64,000 nucleotides of DNA from JBHENC01 sp046262295 (GTDB taxonomy: Bacteria > Acidobacteriota > Blastocatellia > Pyrinomonadales > Pyrinomonadaceae): the NCBI GenBank assembly GCA_046262295.1, contig JBHENC010000004.1, forward strand, positions 1 through 64,000, in the 5' to 3' direction. The notes under the pieces were generated by a model that saw only the letters and a list, made by a program, of their open reading frames with translations, had not been told where the DNA came from and searched no databases. Made by a program: the position numbers and the translations under genes. Within the stretch, counting starts at the first letter, position 1, and every line of letters starts with the position of its first letter. This document shows positions 8,561-16,609 of the stretch, in pieces.

Positions 8561-8629
8561 GCAGATGCCGGATGTCAGATGTCGGATGCTGGTTTTTACT
8601 AACATCTAGTATCTAACTTCTAGCATCCC
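8561..8629. repeat. Heptad inverted repeat, GATGTCA flavour (rpsH-rplF gap)
   Basis: The left arm (8562-8592) reads GATGCCG GATGTCA GATGTCG GATGCTG. The right arm (8599-8628) is the complement, AACATCTAGTATCTAACTTC and onward. It is a second copy of the flavour seen before rpsN. Confidence 0.87.
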
Positions 8630-8647
8630 TAACCAAAGGTTAGAATT

Positions 8648-9208
8648 ATGTCTCGTATCGGAAAAAAAGTTATCACTGTGCCGAAGGGCGTGACCATCAC
8701 GATTGGCGAGCGCGAGTTGGAAGTCAAAGGCGCAAAGGGCACTTTGAAAACGCCCGTCCCCGAAGGCATTACCTTCAAGCAGGAAGGCGATCAGTTGCAG
8801 GCCGAACGCGCCTCTGACGATCTTGCTGCCTTGCACGGGTTAGCGCGCGCTCTCGCAAACAATGCGATTGTCGGCGTGACCGAAGGCTTCACGCGGCAGA
8901 TGGATGTTGTCGGCGTCGGCTACAAAGCGGATGTGCAGGGCAAAAAAGTTCTTTTCTCGCTCGGCTATTCGCATCCGATTGATTTCCCGCTGCCCGAAGG
9001 CATTGAAGTGAAGGCGGAGCGTATGCCGACGAAAACGACCATTCAGCAGTATCAAGTAACGCTGACGCTTTCCGGCATTGATAAGCAGCGGCTCGGTCAG
9101 GTGGCCGCCGAAATGTATCGGTTGCGCAAGCCGGATGCCTATAAAGGCAAAGGCGTGCGCTATGCGGATGTGCCGATTAAGTTGAAGCCGGGCAAAACCG
9201 GGAAGTAG
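8648..9208 (+). CDS. rplF: 50S ribosomal protein L6
   Basis: 186 residues: MSRIGKKVITVPKGVTITIG and KGAKGTLKTPVPEGI in the first repeat, GYKADVQGKKVLFSLGYSHP in the second. The C-terminal signature PDAYKGKGVRYADVPIKLKPGKTG is intact. L6 lies at the base of the L7/L12 stalk near the factor-binding site. The length is slightly above the usual 175-180. Confidence 0.98.
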   Translation: MSRIGKKVITVPKGVTITIGERELEVKGAKGTLKTPVPEGITFKQEGDQLQAERASDDLAALHGLARALANNAIVGVTEGFTRQMDVVGVGYKADVQGKKVLFSLGYSHPIDFPLPEGIEVKAERMPTKTTIQQYQVTLTLSGIDKQRLGQVAAEMYRLRKPDAYKGKGVRYADVPIKLKPGKTGK

Positions 9209-9238
9209 TTTTCAGTTTCTAGTTGACAGTTTTTAGAT
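9209..9238. repeat. Half heptad element, GTTTTCA flavour (rplF-rplR gap)
   Basis: Only a left arm is clear: GTTTTCA GTTTCTA GTTGACA GTTTTTA. The remaining ~125 nt of the gap have no complementary arm, so this looks like a solo or eroded copy. Confidence 0.65.
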
Positions 9239-9366
9239 TCAAGAAGGCGTGGCGCTGCGGCAATCCGACAAGCGCCTGCGACGGCCGACTTAGACGCGGG
9301 TGATCTTCACCGCAAACGCGCCCGGCCTATTCCCGAAAAGAAAAGTTCGGGGCAGGAGATAAAGAG

Positions 9367-9807
9367 ATGGCAAACAGAAAAAGAGCGGAAGTTCGCAGTG
9401 CGGTTCACAGGCGCATCAGGCGCAAAGTGCAGGGTTCGACGAATCGCCCGCGCCTCGCCGTGTATCGTAGTCTTAATCATATCTACGCGCAGATTATTGA
9501 CGACGAGCAGGGACGCACGCTTGTCGCGGCTTCGACAACCGAAAAAGATTTGCGCGGAACGACGGGCGGCAATCTGGAAGCGGCGCAACGCGTTGGTCGC
9601 GCCATCGCCGAACGCGCGATTGGCAAAGGCATCGAGAGTGTCGTGTTTGACCGCGGCGGCTATCTTTATCACGGTCGCGTGAAGGCTTTGACGGATGCCG
9701 CGCGCGAGGCGGGATTAAACAAAGCTGAAGCGGCAGCACAGGAAGAACAACCGGCGGAAGAAGCAGCAGGCGACAATCAGGAAGCAGCGGCGGCTGAAGG
9801 TAAATAA
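9367..9807 (+). CDS. rplR: 50S ribosomal protein L18 with acidic C-terminal tail
   Basis: The first ~118 residues carry the L18 fold: RPRLAVYRSLNHIYAQIIDD, TLVAASTTEKDL and the end VFDRGGYLYHGRVKALTDAAREAGL, which binds 5S rRNA. The last ~27 residues (KAEAAAQEEQPAEEAAGDNQ) are acidic and low-complexity and are absent from typical L18. GGCAGGAGATAAAGAG gives a good ribosome-binding site. Confidence 0.96.
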   Translation: MANRKRAEVRSAVHRRIRRKVQGSTNRPRLAVYRSLNHIYAQIIDDEQGRTLVAASTTEKDLRGTTGGNLEAAQRVGRAIAERAIGKGIESVVFDRGGYLYHGRVKALTDAAREAGLNKAEAAAQEEQPAEEAAGDNQEAAAAEGK

Positions 9808-9813
9808 AAATCA

Positions 9814-10320
9814 ATGAGACAACCGAGACAAAGAATCACGGCGCAGGGGCTTGACCTCAAAGATCAGGTCATCTCTATTAACCGCGTCACCAAAGTGGTC
9901 AAAGGCGGCAAGAATATGTCGTTTGCGGCGCTCGTCGTCATCGGCGATGAAGCCGGACACGTCGGCTTCGGCACGGGCAAGGCGCGCGAAGTTCCGCTTG
10001 CGATTAAAAAAGGCATCGAATCGGCGAAGAAGAATCTGATCCGCGTGCCGCTCATCAAAAACACTCTGCCGCATCAGTTGATCGGCAAGTACGGCGCGGG
10101 GCGCGTGATGATGAAGCCTGCTTCGGAAGGCACGGGCGTGATCGCGGGCGGCGCGGTGCGCGCCGTGATGCAGGCGGTCGGTGTACATGATGTGCGCACG
10201 AAAGTCTTAGGCTCGGCCAATCCGCACAACGTCGTGCGCGCGACCTTCGACGGCCTGTTGAAAATGAAAGACCCTATGGAAGTGGCGCGGCTGCGCGGCA
10301 AGCAAGTGGAGGATTTATAA
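9814..10320 (+). CDS. rpsE: 30S ribosomal protein S5
   Basis: 168 residues with the double-stranded-RNA-binding-like domain (RVTKVVKGGKNMSFAALVVIG) and the S5 fold (GTGVIAGGAVRAVMQAVGVHD; AxNP-type SANPHNVVRATFDGL). S5 contributes to decoding accuracy and mRNA helicase activity. It follows rplR by 6 nt and is followed by rpmD after 3 nt, consistent with co-translation. Confidence 0.98.
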   Translation: MRQPRQRITAQGLDLKDQVISINRVTKVVKGGKNMSFAALVVIGDEAGHVGFGTGKAREVPLAIKKGIESAKKNLIRVPLIKNTLPHQLIGKYGAGRVMMKPASEGTGVIAGGAVRAVMQAVGVHDVRTKVLGSANPHNVVRATFDGLLKMKDPMEVARLRGKQVEDL

Positions 10321-10323
10321 ACA

Positions 10324-10599
10324 ATGGGTATCGTTGACGCAGTAGCAAACGCGGTTTCGGATGTCGCGTCGAAAGCCGCCGATGTGTTGGGCGTAAATAA
10401 AGACGCGCAAAAGTCCGGCAGCACGGGCACGATTCGCATTCAGTATTACAGAAGCTTTATCGCCGCGCCGAAGACGCATAAACAGATTGTCCGCAGCGCC
10501 GGGCTGACGAAACTAAATCAGATCGTCGAACGCCCGGACACACCCGCGATGCGCGGCTTTGTAAAGAAAGTGCCGCACTTATTGCGGCTTGTTGACTAA
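10324..10599 (+). CDS. rpmD: 50S ribosomal protein L30 with N-terminal extension
   Basis: The ~58-residue L30 core begins near residue 35: GTIRIQYYRSFIAAPKTHKQ, then AGLTKLNQIVERPDTPAMRG and VPHLLRLVD. The 34 residues before it (MGIVDAVANAVSDVASKAAD and onward) are Ala/Val/Asp-rich, probably helical, and not part of standard L30. The ATG lies 3 nt after the rpsE stop and has GGAGG upstream within rpsE, which supports the long form. Confidence 0.92.
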   Translation: MGIVDAVANAVSDVASKAADVLGVNKDAQKSGSTGTIRIQYYRSFIAAPKTHKQIVRSAGLTKLNQIVERPDTPAMRGFVKKVPHLLRLVD

Positions 10600-10604
10600 A
10601 AGAG

Positions 10605-10682
10605 ATTTGTGATTTTAGATTTGCAAGTTGCGATTGAAGAAAAACTTCGTTTGCCTCAATCGCAACTCGAAGATCTAAAATC
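10605..10682. repeat. Heptad inverted repeat, GATTTTA flavour (rpmD-rplO gap)
   Basis: The left arm (10606-10638) reads GATTTTA GATTTGC AAGTTGC GATTGAA. The right arm (10655-10682) is a near-perfect complement, TCAATCGCAACTC ... ATCTAAAATC. This is one of the strongest predicted hairpins of the set. Confidence 0.88.
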
Positions 10683-10698
10683 CTTTACGGAGTAAAGC

Positions 10699-11184
10699 AT
10701 GGCTATCGCACTAAATAATTTGCGCGCGCCGAAGGGTGCGACACACAAGAAGAAGCGCGTCGGGCGTGGCCCCGGCTCCGGTCTCGGCAAAACCGCCGGA
10801 CGCGGTGAAAAGGGACAGAAATCCCGTTCCGGCTACTCCGCGAAGATCGGTTTCGAGGGCGGACAGATGCCACTGCATCGCCGTTTGCCGAAACGTGGCT
10901 TCACCAATATTTTCAAGAAAGAATGGATCGAAGTTAGCCTTTCCGCGCTCGATAAAAGTTTTGAAGCGAACGAGGAAGTAACGCCCGAACGCTTACACGA
11001 GCGCGGGCTTATCAAGAAGGCAAAGCGCGATGTCGTGGTACTCGGCACAGGCGAAATCTCCAAGGCGCTGCGCATCTCTGCGCACCGTTTCACTAAATCG
11101 GCGCGCGAGAAAATCGAACAGGCGGGCGGCGCGGCGACTTTAATCACGCGCGAAGCAAAGCAGGCGAGCGAAGCCGTACAGTAG
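10699..11184 (+). CDS. rplO: 50S ribosomal protein L15
   Basis: 161 residues: LNNLRAPKGATHKKKRVGRG, PGSGLGKTAGRGEKGQKSRS and FEGGQMPLHRRLPKRGF are all diagnostic L15 segments. It is a late 50S assembly protein. The last ~15 residues exceed the common length slightly. It is followed by 258 nt before secY, in which no heptad repeat or convincing promoter was seen. Confidence 0.97.
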   Translation: MAIALNNLRAPKGATHKKKRVGRGPGSGLGKTAGRGEKGQKSRSGYSAKIGFEGGQMPLHRRLPKRGFTNIFKKEWIEVSLSALDKSFEANEEVTPERLHERGLIKKAKRDVVVLGTGEISKALRISAHRFTKSAREKIEQAGGAATLITREAKQASEAVQ

Positions 11185-11442
11185 AAACGGAAAAGCAGAA
11201 GGTAGCATCGGCTGCGCTGTCGCAGTAACTTCTGCGCAACCGTGTGGCTGGTCGCTTGAAAGAACCGAAACGATAAACCACCACAAGCCTGTGCCCGTCG
11301 TAGAATGTTTTGTTTGATTGAATTCTCAAGGGGCGCGTTGCGGTGGTTTCTTTTCAGACGGCTTGCGTGATTCGTCAAGCGAAAGCGATAATCTAACCCG
11401 AACCTGAAAGAATTTTGCCGGAAAGCGTGAGGCGCTGCTGAT

Positions 11443-12861
11443 ATGGAAAAGTTTTTCGCCGCGATTCGCAATATGTTCAATGTGCCGGATTTGCGTCGGC
11501 GCATTATGTTTACGCTCGGCCTGCTAGCTGTCTACCGCCTTGGCGCACACGTCACAGCGCCGGGCATCAACAAGAGCCGTCTTGAACAGGTGTGGCGCGA
11601 AGTCGGCAGCACGTTGCTCGGCGTGCTAGACCTTTTCTCCGGCGGCAACTTTCGCACCATCTCGGTCTTCGCGCTCGGCGTTACGCCCTACATTACTGCT
11701 TCGATCATTCTGCAATTGATGACCGTCGTTTCGCCGCAACTCAAAAAGTTGCAGGAAGAGGGCGAGGTCGGACGGCAGAAAATCAATCAGTGGACGCGCT
11801 ATCTGACGGTGGTGCTCTGCGCCGTGCAAACATCTTTCGTCGCCTTGTGGTTGCAGCGAAACGGTGTGGGCGCGCCGACGTGGGGCTTCCTGTTCACGAT
11901 TGTGCTGACGCTGACGACCGGCACGATTTTCGTAATGTGGCTCGGTGAACAGATTACCGAGCGCGGCGTCGGCAACGGCATCTCGTTGCTGATTTTCGCG
12001 GGGATCATCATCGGTTTGCCGCACGGCGTGCAGCAGGTGTTCGAGCGCGTGCGCGGCGGCGATCCGCTGCAAACCATCGGCGTTCTTGCGCTCGTCGCGG
12101 CGCTCATCGCTTTGATCGCGTTTATCGTATTCGTGGAAGCCGCGAGGCGCAAAATCGCCATTAGTTATGCGAAGCGCCACGTCGGACGCCAGCTCGTCGG
12201 CGGACAGCAAACGACGATGCCGCTCAAAGTTAATATGGGCGGCGTCATTCCCGTCATCTTCGCTTCATCAATGCTCGCCGTGCCGCAGACGCTTCTTTCC
12301 GCGTTTCCGGCTGACCCGAATAATCCCAACTCTTTGTGGAGCCGCGTTCACGGCTTCTTCCAAGTCTTTCACGGCGGCGATCCGTATTACGAACTGATCT
12401 TCGTTTCGCTCATTATCTTCTTCACGTTCTTTTACGTTTCTATCGTCTTTAATGTCGAAGAGGTGGCGGATAATTTGCGCAAGCACGGCGGCTTTATGCC
12501 GGGCATCAGACCGGGACGTGCCACCGCCGAGTTTCTTAACACGGTGCTGACGCGGTTGACGTTTGTCGGAGCTATTTATCTGGCGCTCATTGCGTTCTTG
12601 CCGCAGATCATGCTGAACGGATTTAAGGTCGGGCGTCTTCCGTTCATCGGGCCGTCGCTCGATGCTTTCCTGAGCGCCACCCCGGGCCTGTCATGGATAC
12701 CGACGGGCATGGGATACCAATTCTATTTTGGCGGCACGTCGCTCTTAATCATCGTCGGCGTGGCGATGGACACGGTTTCACAGATCGAAGCGCAACTCGT
12801 AATGCGCAACTATGAAGGCTTTCTCGGATCGGGCGGACGCCTACGCGGGCGTCGAGCGTAA
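11443..12861 (+). CDS. secY: Preprotein translocase subunit SecY
   Basis: 472 residues with about ten membrane helices. It has the N-terminal RRRIMFTLGLLAVYRLGAH region, the plug-region motif GGNFRTISVFALGVTPYITA, QLMTVVSPQLKKLQEEGEVG, and the conserved cytoplasmic loop ENLRKxGGFIPGIRPG seen here as DNLRKHGGFMPGIRPG. SecY forms the protein-conducting channel with SecE and SecG. It is about 35 residues longer than E. coli SecY. Its place between rplO and adk is standard. Confidence 0.98.
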   Translation: MEKFFAAIRNMFNVPDLRRRIMFTLGLLAVYRLGAHVTAPGINKSRLEQVWREVGSTLLGVLDLFSGGNFRTISVFALGVTPYITASIILQLMTVVSPQLKKLQEEGEVGRQKINQWTRYLTVVLCAVQTSFVALWLQRNGVGAPTWGFLFTIVLTLTTGTIFVMWLGEQITERGVGNGISLLIFAGIIIGLPHGVQQVFERVRGGDPLQTIGVLALVAALIALIAFIVFVEAARRKIAISYAKRHVGRQLVGGQQTTMPLKVNMGGVIPVIFASSMLAVPQTLLSAFPADPNNPNSLWSRVHGFFQVFHGGDPYYELIFVSLIIFFTFFYVSIVFNVEEVADNLRKHGGFMPGIRPGRATAEFLNTVLTRLTFVGAIYLALIAFLPQIMLNGFKVGRLPFIGPSLDAFLSATPGLSWIPTGMGYQFYFGGTSLLIIVGVAMDTVSQIEAQLVMRNYEGFLGSGGRLRGRRA

Positions 12862-12863
12862 AG

Positions 12864-12944
12864 GCAGATGCTGGATGCCGGATATCTGATGTCAGTGAAA
12901 GCAAGCTCGCTTTCCAGCATCCGGCATCTAACATCTGACATCTC
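12864..12944. repeat. Heptad inverted repeat, GATGTCA flavour (secY-adk gap)
   Basis: The left arm (12864-12896) reads GATGCTG GATGCCG GATATCT GATGTCA. The right arm (12913-12944) is the complement, CCAGCATCCGGCATCTAACA then TCTGACATCT. The adk ATG follows 4 nt later without a Shine-Dalgarno. Confidence 0.88.
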
Positions 12945-12948
12945 GTAA

Positions 12949-13605
12949 ATGGCTAAGATTATCGTATTAATGGGTGCGCCCGGTGCGGGCAAAGGAACGC
13001 AGGCGCGTCTTCTCGAAGAGCGTTTAGGGTTGCCGCAGATTTCGACGGGCGATATGTTCCGCGAACTGGCAAAGGCCGAAACGCCGCTGGCGCAGGAAGT
13101 GCGCGCGGTGCAGGCTTCCGGCAAGCTTATTTCCGATGACATGGTAATCCGCGTGGTGCATGAACGAACGGAGCGCGAAGATTGCTGCCGTCAGGGTTAC
13201 ATCTTGGACGGTTTCCCGCGCACTACCGCGCAGGCGGCGATGCTCGAGCATCTTGCTATCGAGCAGGGCAACGAGATTATGGCAATCGTCGTTGACGTGC
13301 CCTACGAGATGCTGGAAAAGCGCGCCATCGGGCGACGCTCGTGCCCTGTGTGCGGCGAAATCTACAACATCTATTTCAAGCCCCCGAAGACCGAAGGCGT
13401 CTGCGATTTTCACCCGGAGGCGCAACTGCTTCACCGTGCGGACGATACCGAAGAAAAAATCAAAGTGCGGCTTGACACTTACGAGCAACAAACGCGCCCG
13501 CTGCTCGATTACTATGCGGCATCGAAACGCCTGCAAAGCGTTGACGGCACGCGCGACATGGAAGCAGTTTACGCGGACATAGAGAAATTAGCGAACGGTC
13601 GGTAG
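12949..13605 (+). CDS. adk: Adenylate kinase
   Basis: 218 residues. The P-loop GAPGAGKGTQA (about 9-19), the DGFPR motif (87-91) and an extended LID identify adenylate kinase, which interconverts ATP+AMP and 2 ADP. The LID has Cys132-x2-Cys135 and Cys152, with His155 at the fourth ligand place where Cys or Asp is common. A structural zinc is therefore likely but with a Cys3-His pattern. It lies between secY and map as usual. Confidence 0.97.
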   Translation: MAKIIVLMGAPGAGKGTQARLLEERLGLPQISTGDMFRELAKAETPLAQEVRAVQASGKLISDDMVIRVVHERTEREDCCRQGYILDGFPRTTAQAAMLEHLAIEQGNEIMAIVVDVPYEMLEKRAIGRRSCPVCGEIYNIYFKPPKTEGVCDFHPEAQLLHRADDTEEKIKVRLDTYEQQTRPLLDYYAASKRLQSVDGTRDMEAVYADIEKLANGR

Positions 13606-13631
13606 CAAACAGTTGTCAGGCAACAGCGTTG

Positions 13632-13662
13632 AGCTATTCGCCATTCGGTATTAGCCGTTCGT
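13632..13662. repeat. Single-arm heptad array, GCCATTC flavour (adk-map gap)
   Basis: Four consecutive 7-nt units GCTATTC GCCATTC GGTATTA GCCGTTC precede map. No complementary arm is evident in the 64-nt gap, so this copy is a half element. Confidence 0.65.
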
Positions 13663-13669
13663 CCTGTTT

Positions 13670-14455
13670 ATGATTATCGGAAAGTCGAAAAAAGAGTTGG
13701 AGAAGATGCGCGCCGCCGGGCAACTTGTCGGGCGCGTGCTTCAGGAATTGCGCCGTATCATAGAGCCGGGAATCACCACGCTCGAGCTTGATCGCACGGC
13801 GGAAAAGATGATCCGCGATGCCGGTGGAGTCCCGACTTTCAAGGGCTATCACGACTATCCCTTTTCTATTTGCGCATCGGTCAACGAACAGGTCGTGCAT
13901 GGCTTTCCTTCAAACAAGAAATTGCAGGACGGCGATATTCTTTCGATTGACTGCGGCGTAACGCTGGGCGGTTACGTCGGCGATACGGCGACGACGATTC
14001 CCGTCGGGCGCGTCAATGAAGAGTGGTTGGAACTGATTCGCGTCGCGGAGGAATGTTTAGAACGCGCTATCGAACAGTGTCGGGCGGGTAATCATGTGGG
14101 CGATATCGGCTGGGCTGTGCAGAGCCACGCGGAAGCGCACGGCTACGGCGTGGTGCGCGAATATGTCGGGCACGGCATTGGCCGCAAGATGCATGAAGAC
14201 CCGCAGATTCCCAACTACGGCGCGCCGGGAAAAGGCGCGAAGATCAAGAACGGCTATGTCTTCGCCATCGAGCCGATGATTAATCTGGGCACGCACGCCA
14301 CGAAGGTTTTAGCAGATGGTTGGACGGTCGTGACGCTTGACGGACAGCCGAGCGCGCACGTCGAACATACCGTCGCCGTCACGGAAAACGGCCCCGAAAT
14401 GCTGACCCGCGTCGGGCAAAGCGCGCCGAAAGCGGCGGAACTCGTCGGAGCTTGA
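13670..14455 (+). CDS. map: Type I methionine aminopeptidase
   Basis: 261 residues. It has the pita-bread fold motifs: HGFPSNKKLQDGDILSIDCG, the metal ligands in SIDCGVTLGGYVGDTATT (two Asp), GHGIGRKMHEDPQIPNYG (His), AIEPMI (Glu) and SAHVEHTVAVTENG (Glu). It removes the N-terminal Met from nascent proteins. Its place after secY-adk is canonical. infA, which normally follows, is absent. Confidence 0.97.
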   Translation: MIIGKSKKELEKMRAAGQLVGRVLQELRRIIEPGITTLELDRTAEKMIRDAGGVPTFKGYHDYPFSICASVNEQVVHGFPSNKKLQDGDILSIDCGVTLGGYVGDTATTIPVGRVNEEWLELIRVAEECLERAIEQCRAGNHVGDIGWAVQSHAEAHGYGVVREYVGHGIGRKMHEDPQIPNYGAPGKGAKIKNGYVFAIEPMINLGTHATKVLADGWTVVTLDGQPSAHVEHTVAVTENGPEMLTRVGQSAPKAAELVGA

Positions 14456-14494
14456 CGAATCTTTCCGGCAAGTTAAGTGCATTGCCCGCACGAC

Positions 14495-14524
14495 TTGGAA
14501 AAAGTTTGATACCCGTGTTATGAT
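14495..14524 (+). promoter_or_regulatory. Candidate sigma-70 promoter upstream of rpmJ
   Basis: TTGGAA (14495-14500) and TATGAT (14519-14524) are separated by 18 bp in the 184-nt gap between map and rpmJ, where infA would normally be. It could drive the alpha operon (rpmJ-rpsM-rpsK-rpsD-rpoA-rplQ) independently. Seen by eye only. Confidence 0.45.
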
Positions 14525-14639
14525 TTATAGTTTGTCGAAGCTATCAAATATTCTGCTCTAAAGCATATGCAAAGGCGGTCGCGGGCGCAAACTTACAGCT
14601 ATATACGTAAGGCTATGAACGAGCGGACGTGAGGGTGAA

Positions 14640-14753
14640 ATGAAAGTACGTGCTTCAGTAAAAAAGATGTGTGATAACTGCAAGGTCATTCACCGCAAAG
14701 GCGTGGTGCGTGTAATCTGCACTAATCCGAAACATAAACAGCGGCAAGGATAA
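14640..14753 (+). CDS. rpmJ: 50S ribosomal protein L36, zinc-binding type
   Basis: 37 residues read directly from the DNA: MKVRASVKKMCDNCKVIHRK, then GVVRVICTNPKHKQRQG. Cys11, Cys14, Cys27 and His32 make the L36 zinc site. GTGAGGGTGAA gives a usable ribosome-binding site overlapping the start region. It is located between map and rpsM as expected. Confidence 0.96.
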   Translation: MKVRASVKKMCDNCKVIHRKGVVRVICTNPKHKQRQG

Positions 14754-14813
14754 ACGGATTTCCGTTTTGAAGTCCTGCTGCCTTGAATTATTTGAGTTTG
14801 GAGATAAAAAGAG

Positions 14814-15197
14814 ATGGCTCGTGTGGCTGGCGTTGATCTTCCGCCCAACAAGCGTGCGCAGATTGGCCTGACGTATATTTTCGGCATCGGGCGCTCGCGC
14901 GCAACTTCCATTTTGCAGGAAGCGCAGGTCAATATTGATTCGCGCGTACGCGATTTGAACGAAGACGAGTTGGCGCGCATTCGCTCCGTTATTGACACGC
15001 AGGGCGAAGTCGAAGGCGACCTTCGCAAGCGCGTGCAGATGGACATCAAGCGTTTGATGGATATCGGCGCTTACAGAGGCTTGCGTCATCGCCGCGCGCT
15101 TCCCGTGCGCGGTCAACGCACGCACACCAACGCGCGCACACGCAAGGGGCCGCGCCGCGCCACCGTCGCCAAGAAAAAGGCTCCGGGCAAAAAGTAA
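14814..15197 (+). CDS. rpsM: 30S ribosomal protein S13
   Basis: 127 residues: MARVAGVDLPPNKRAQIGLT, YIFGIGRSRATSILQEA, and the C-terminal GLRHRRALPVRGQRTHTNAR followed by the basic tail that contacts P-site tRNA. This is complete S13 of normal length. GGAGATAAAAAGAG precedes the ATG. Confidence 0.98.
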   Translation: MARVAGVDLPPNKRAQIGLTYIFGIGRSRATSILQEAQVNIDSRVRDLNEDELARIRSVIDTQGEVEGDLRKRVQMDIKRLMDIGAYRGLRHRRALPVRGQRTHTNARTRKGPRRATVAKKKAPGKK

Positions 15198-15200
15198 TTA

Positions 15201-15282
15201 ATAGTTCACAGTTTTTGGTTTTCAGTTTTTAGAAGGATTGAAAGCCGAAACTCGAAACTTAAAACTAAAAACTTAAAACTGA
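15201..15282. repeat. Heptad inverted repeat, GTTTTCA flavour (rpsM-rpsK gap)
   Basis: The left arm (15201-15232) has GTTTTTG GTTTTCA GTTTTTA. The right arm (15244-15282) has CTCGAAA CTTAAAA CTAAAAA CTTAAAA units. It ends 3 nt before the rpsK ATG. Confidence 0.86.
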
Positions 15283-15285
15283 ACA

Positions 15286-15687
15286 ATGGCAAAAGCAACA
15301 GGCGGAAAAAAGAAGGTCTTTCGCAAGAAAGAGAAGAAGAACATTCCGAACGGGATTGTTTATATCGCGGCGTCTTTCAACAACACGATGATTTCAATCA
15401 CCGACTTGGAAGGCAACCTGATCGCGCAATCGTCTTCGGGCGCACGCGGCTTTCGCGGTTCGCGTAAAGGCACGCCGTTCGCCGCGCAGCAAGCGGCTTA
15501 CGAAGCAGCGAACAAAGCCAAAGATGCCGGAATGCAGCAATGCGAAGTGCGCGTTAAAGGGCCGGGCGGCGGGCGTGAATCGGCCATCCGCGCGATCAAC
15601 AACGCAGGCATTCGCGTTGTCACTATCCGCGACACGACGCCCATCCCGCACAACGGATGCCGTCCGCCGAAGCGTCGCAGAGTGTAA
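15286..15687 (+). CDS. rpsK: 30S ribosomal protein S11
   Basis: 133 residues: NGIVYIAASFNNTMISITDL, SSSGARGFRGSRKGTPFAAQ and the end TPIPHNGCRPPKRRRV are diagnostic. S11 forms part of the mRNA exit (E-site) platform. No Shine-Dalgarno is visible because the upstream heptad arm abuts the start codon. Confidence 0.98.
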   Translation: MAKATGGKKKVFRKKEKKNIPNGIVYIAASFNNTMISITDLEGNLIAQSSSGARGFRGSRKGTPFAAQQAAYEAANKAKDAGMQQCEVRVKGPGGGRESAIRAINNAGIRVVTIRDTTPIPHNGCRPPKRRRV

Positions 15688-15773
15688 ACAGTTTTTAGTT
15701 TACAGTTTCTAGTTTTCAGCAAAACATAATTATATTCATTACTGAAAACTGAGAACCACAAACTATTAACTGT
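15688..15773. repeat. Heptad inverted repeat, GTTTTCA flavour (rpsK-rpsD gap)
   Basis: The left arm (15688-15720) reads GTTTTTA GTTTACA GTTTCTA GTTTTCA. The right arm (15739-15773) is a looser complement, ACTGAAAACTGAGAACCACA and onward. It starts immediately after the rpsK stop. Confidence 0.83.
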
Positions 15774-15881
15774 ATGTCAATTAACCTAAAGGATGAAGGG
15801 CTTTGTGCGTGGCATGGAATCAGCGCGCGGCCTGTAAACTTTTCCGTCTATTTCGTATAGACCGGAGGCGTAGAAAGATAG

Positions 15882-16523
15882 ATGGCTAGGTATAGAGAAG
15901 CGGTGTGCCGTTTGTGCCGCCGCGAAGGTGCGAAACTTTTCCTGAAGGGCGACCGTTGCTACAAGCCCTCCTGCCCCATTGAAAAACGCGGTACGCAGCC
16001 GCCCGGACAGCACGGCAATTCGATGCGGCGCGGCAAGGCGCTCGTCGGCTACGGCCAGCAGTTGCGCGAAAAGCAGAAGGTCAAACGCATTTATTTCATT
16101 CTCGAAGGACAGTTTCGCAACTACTTCGAGCGCGCCGCCCGCCAGAAGGGAATCACCGGCGAAAATCTTTTGTTCTTGCTCGAGCGGCGTCTTGACAACG
16201 TCGTGTATCGCGCCGGATTCTCCACCTCGCGCCGTCAAGCGCGCCAACTCGTCAATCACGGCCACGTTGAAGTCAACGGGCGCAAGGTAGACATCCCCTC
16301 GTTCCAAACAAAAGCGGGCGACGTGATAAGCATTAAGGAAGGCTCGCGCAGCAATCCTCACGTCGAGGGTGCGTGGCAGACGGCTGCCGGGCGCGGCCGC
16401 CCTAGCTGGATTGCTCCGGCCGACGGCGCGGACATGAGCGCGCGCGTTGCGAGCCTGCCGACGCGCGACGATATTGATCGTTCGATCAACGAACAATTGA
16501 TCGTCGAGCTTTACAGCAAGTAA
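15882..16523 (+). CDS. rpsD: 30S ribosomal protein S4, zinc-binding type
   Basis: 213 residues. The N-terminus carries Cys9, Cys12, Cys26 and Cys31 (VCRLCRR, GDRCYKPSC), the zinc form of S4. The S4 RNA-binding domain follows (RLDNVVYRAGFSTSRRQARQ, then LVNHGHVEVNG). S4 nucleates 30S body assembly. The 108-nt gap before it also has a small hairpin (TCCGTCTAT/ATAGACCGGA, about 15842-15868) just ahead of GGAGGCG, which could affect initiation. Confidence 0.97.
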   Translation: MARYREAVCRLCRREGAKLFLKGDRCYKPSCPIEKRGTQPPGQHGNSMRRGKALVGYGQQLREKQKVKRIYFILEGQFRNYFERAARQKGITGENLLFLLERRLDNVVYRAGFSTSRRQARQLVNHGHVEVNGRKVDIPSFQTKAGDVISIKEGSRSNPHVEGAWQTAAGRGRPSWIAPADGADMSARVASLPTRDDIDRSINEQLIVELYSK

Positions 16524-16530
16524 GCAAAGT

Positions 16531-16600
16531 ATGGAGTCGTGAGTCTGGAGTCAAAGGTTGGCTTCCGACTCACGACTCCAAACTCACGATTCGGGACTCT
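16531..16600. repeat. Heptad inverted repeat, GGAGTCA flavour (rpsD-rpoA gap)
   Basis: The left arm (16531-16553) reads GGAGTCG TGAGTCT GGAGTCA. The right arm (16564-16600) is the complement, CCGACTCACGACTCCAAACT and onward. It has the same architecture as the neighbouring elements with a third unit sequence. Confidence 0.87.
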
Positions 16601-16609
16601 TAAAAAATT

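Noticed and set aside
11185..11442. Promoter or RNA gene in the rplO-secY gap
   Set aside because: No hexamer pair with proper spacing and no recognisable RNA fold could be supported by eye.
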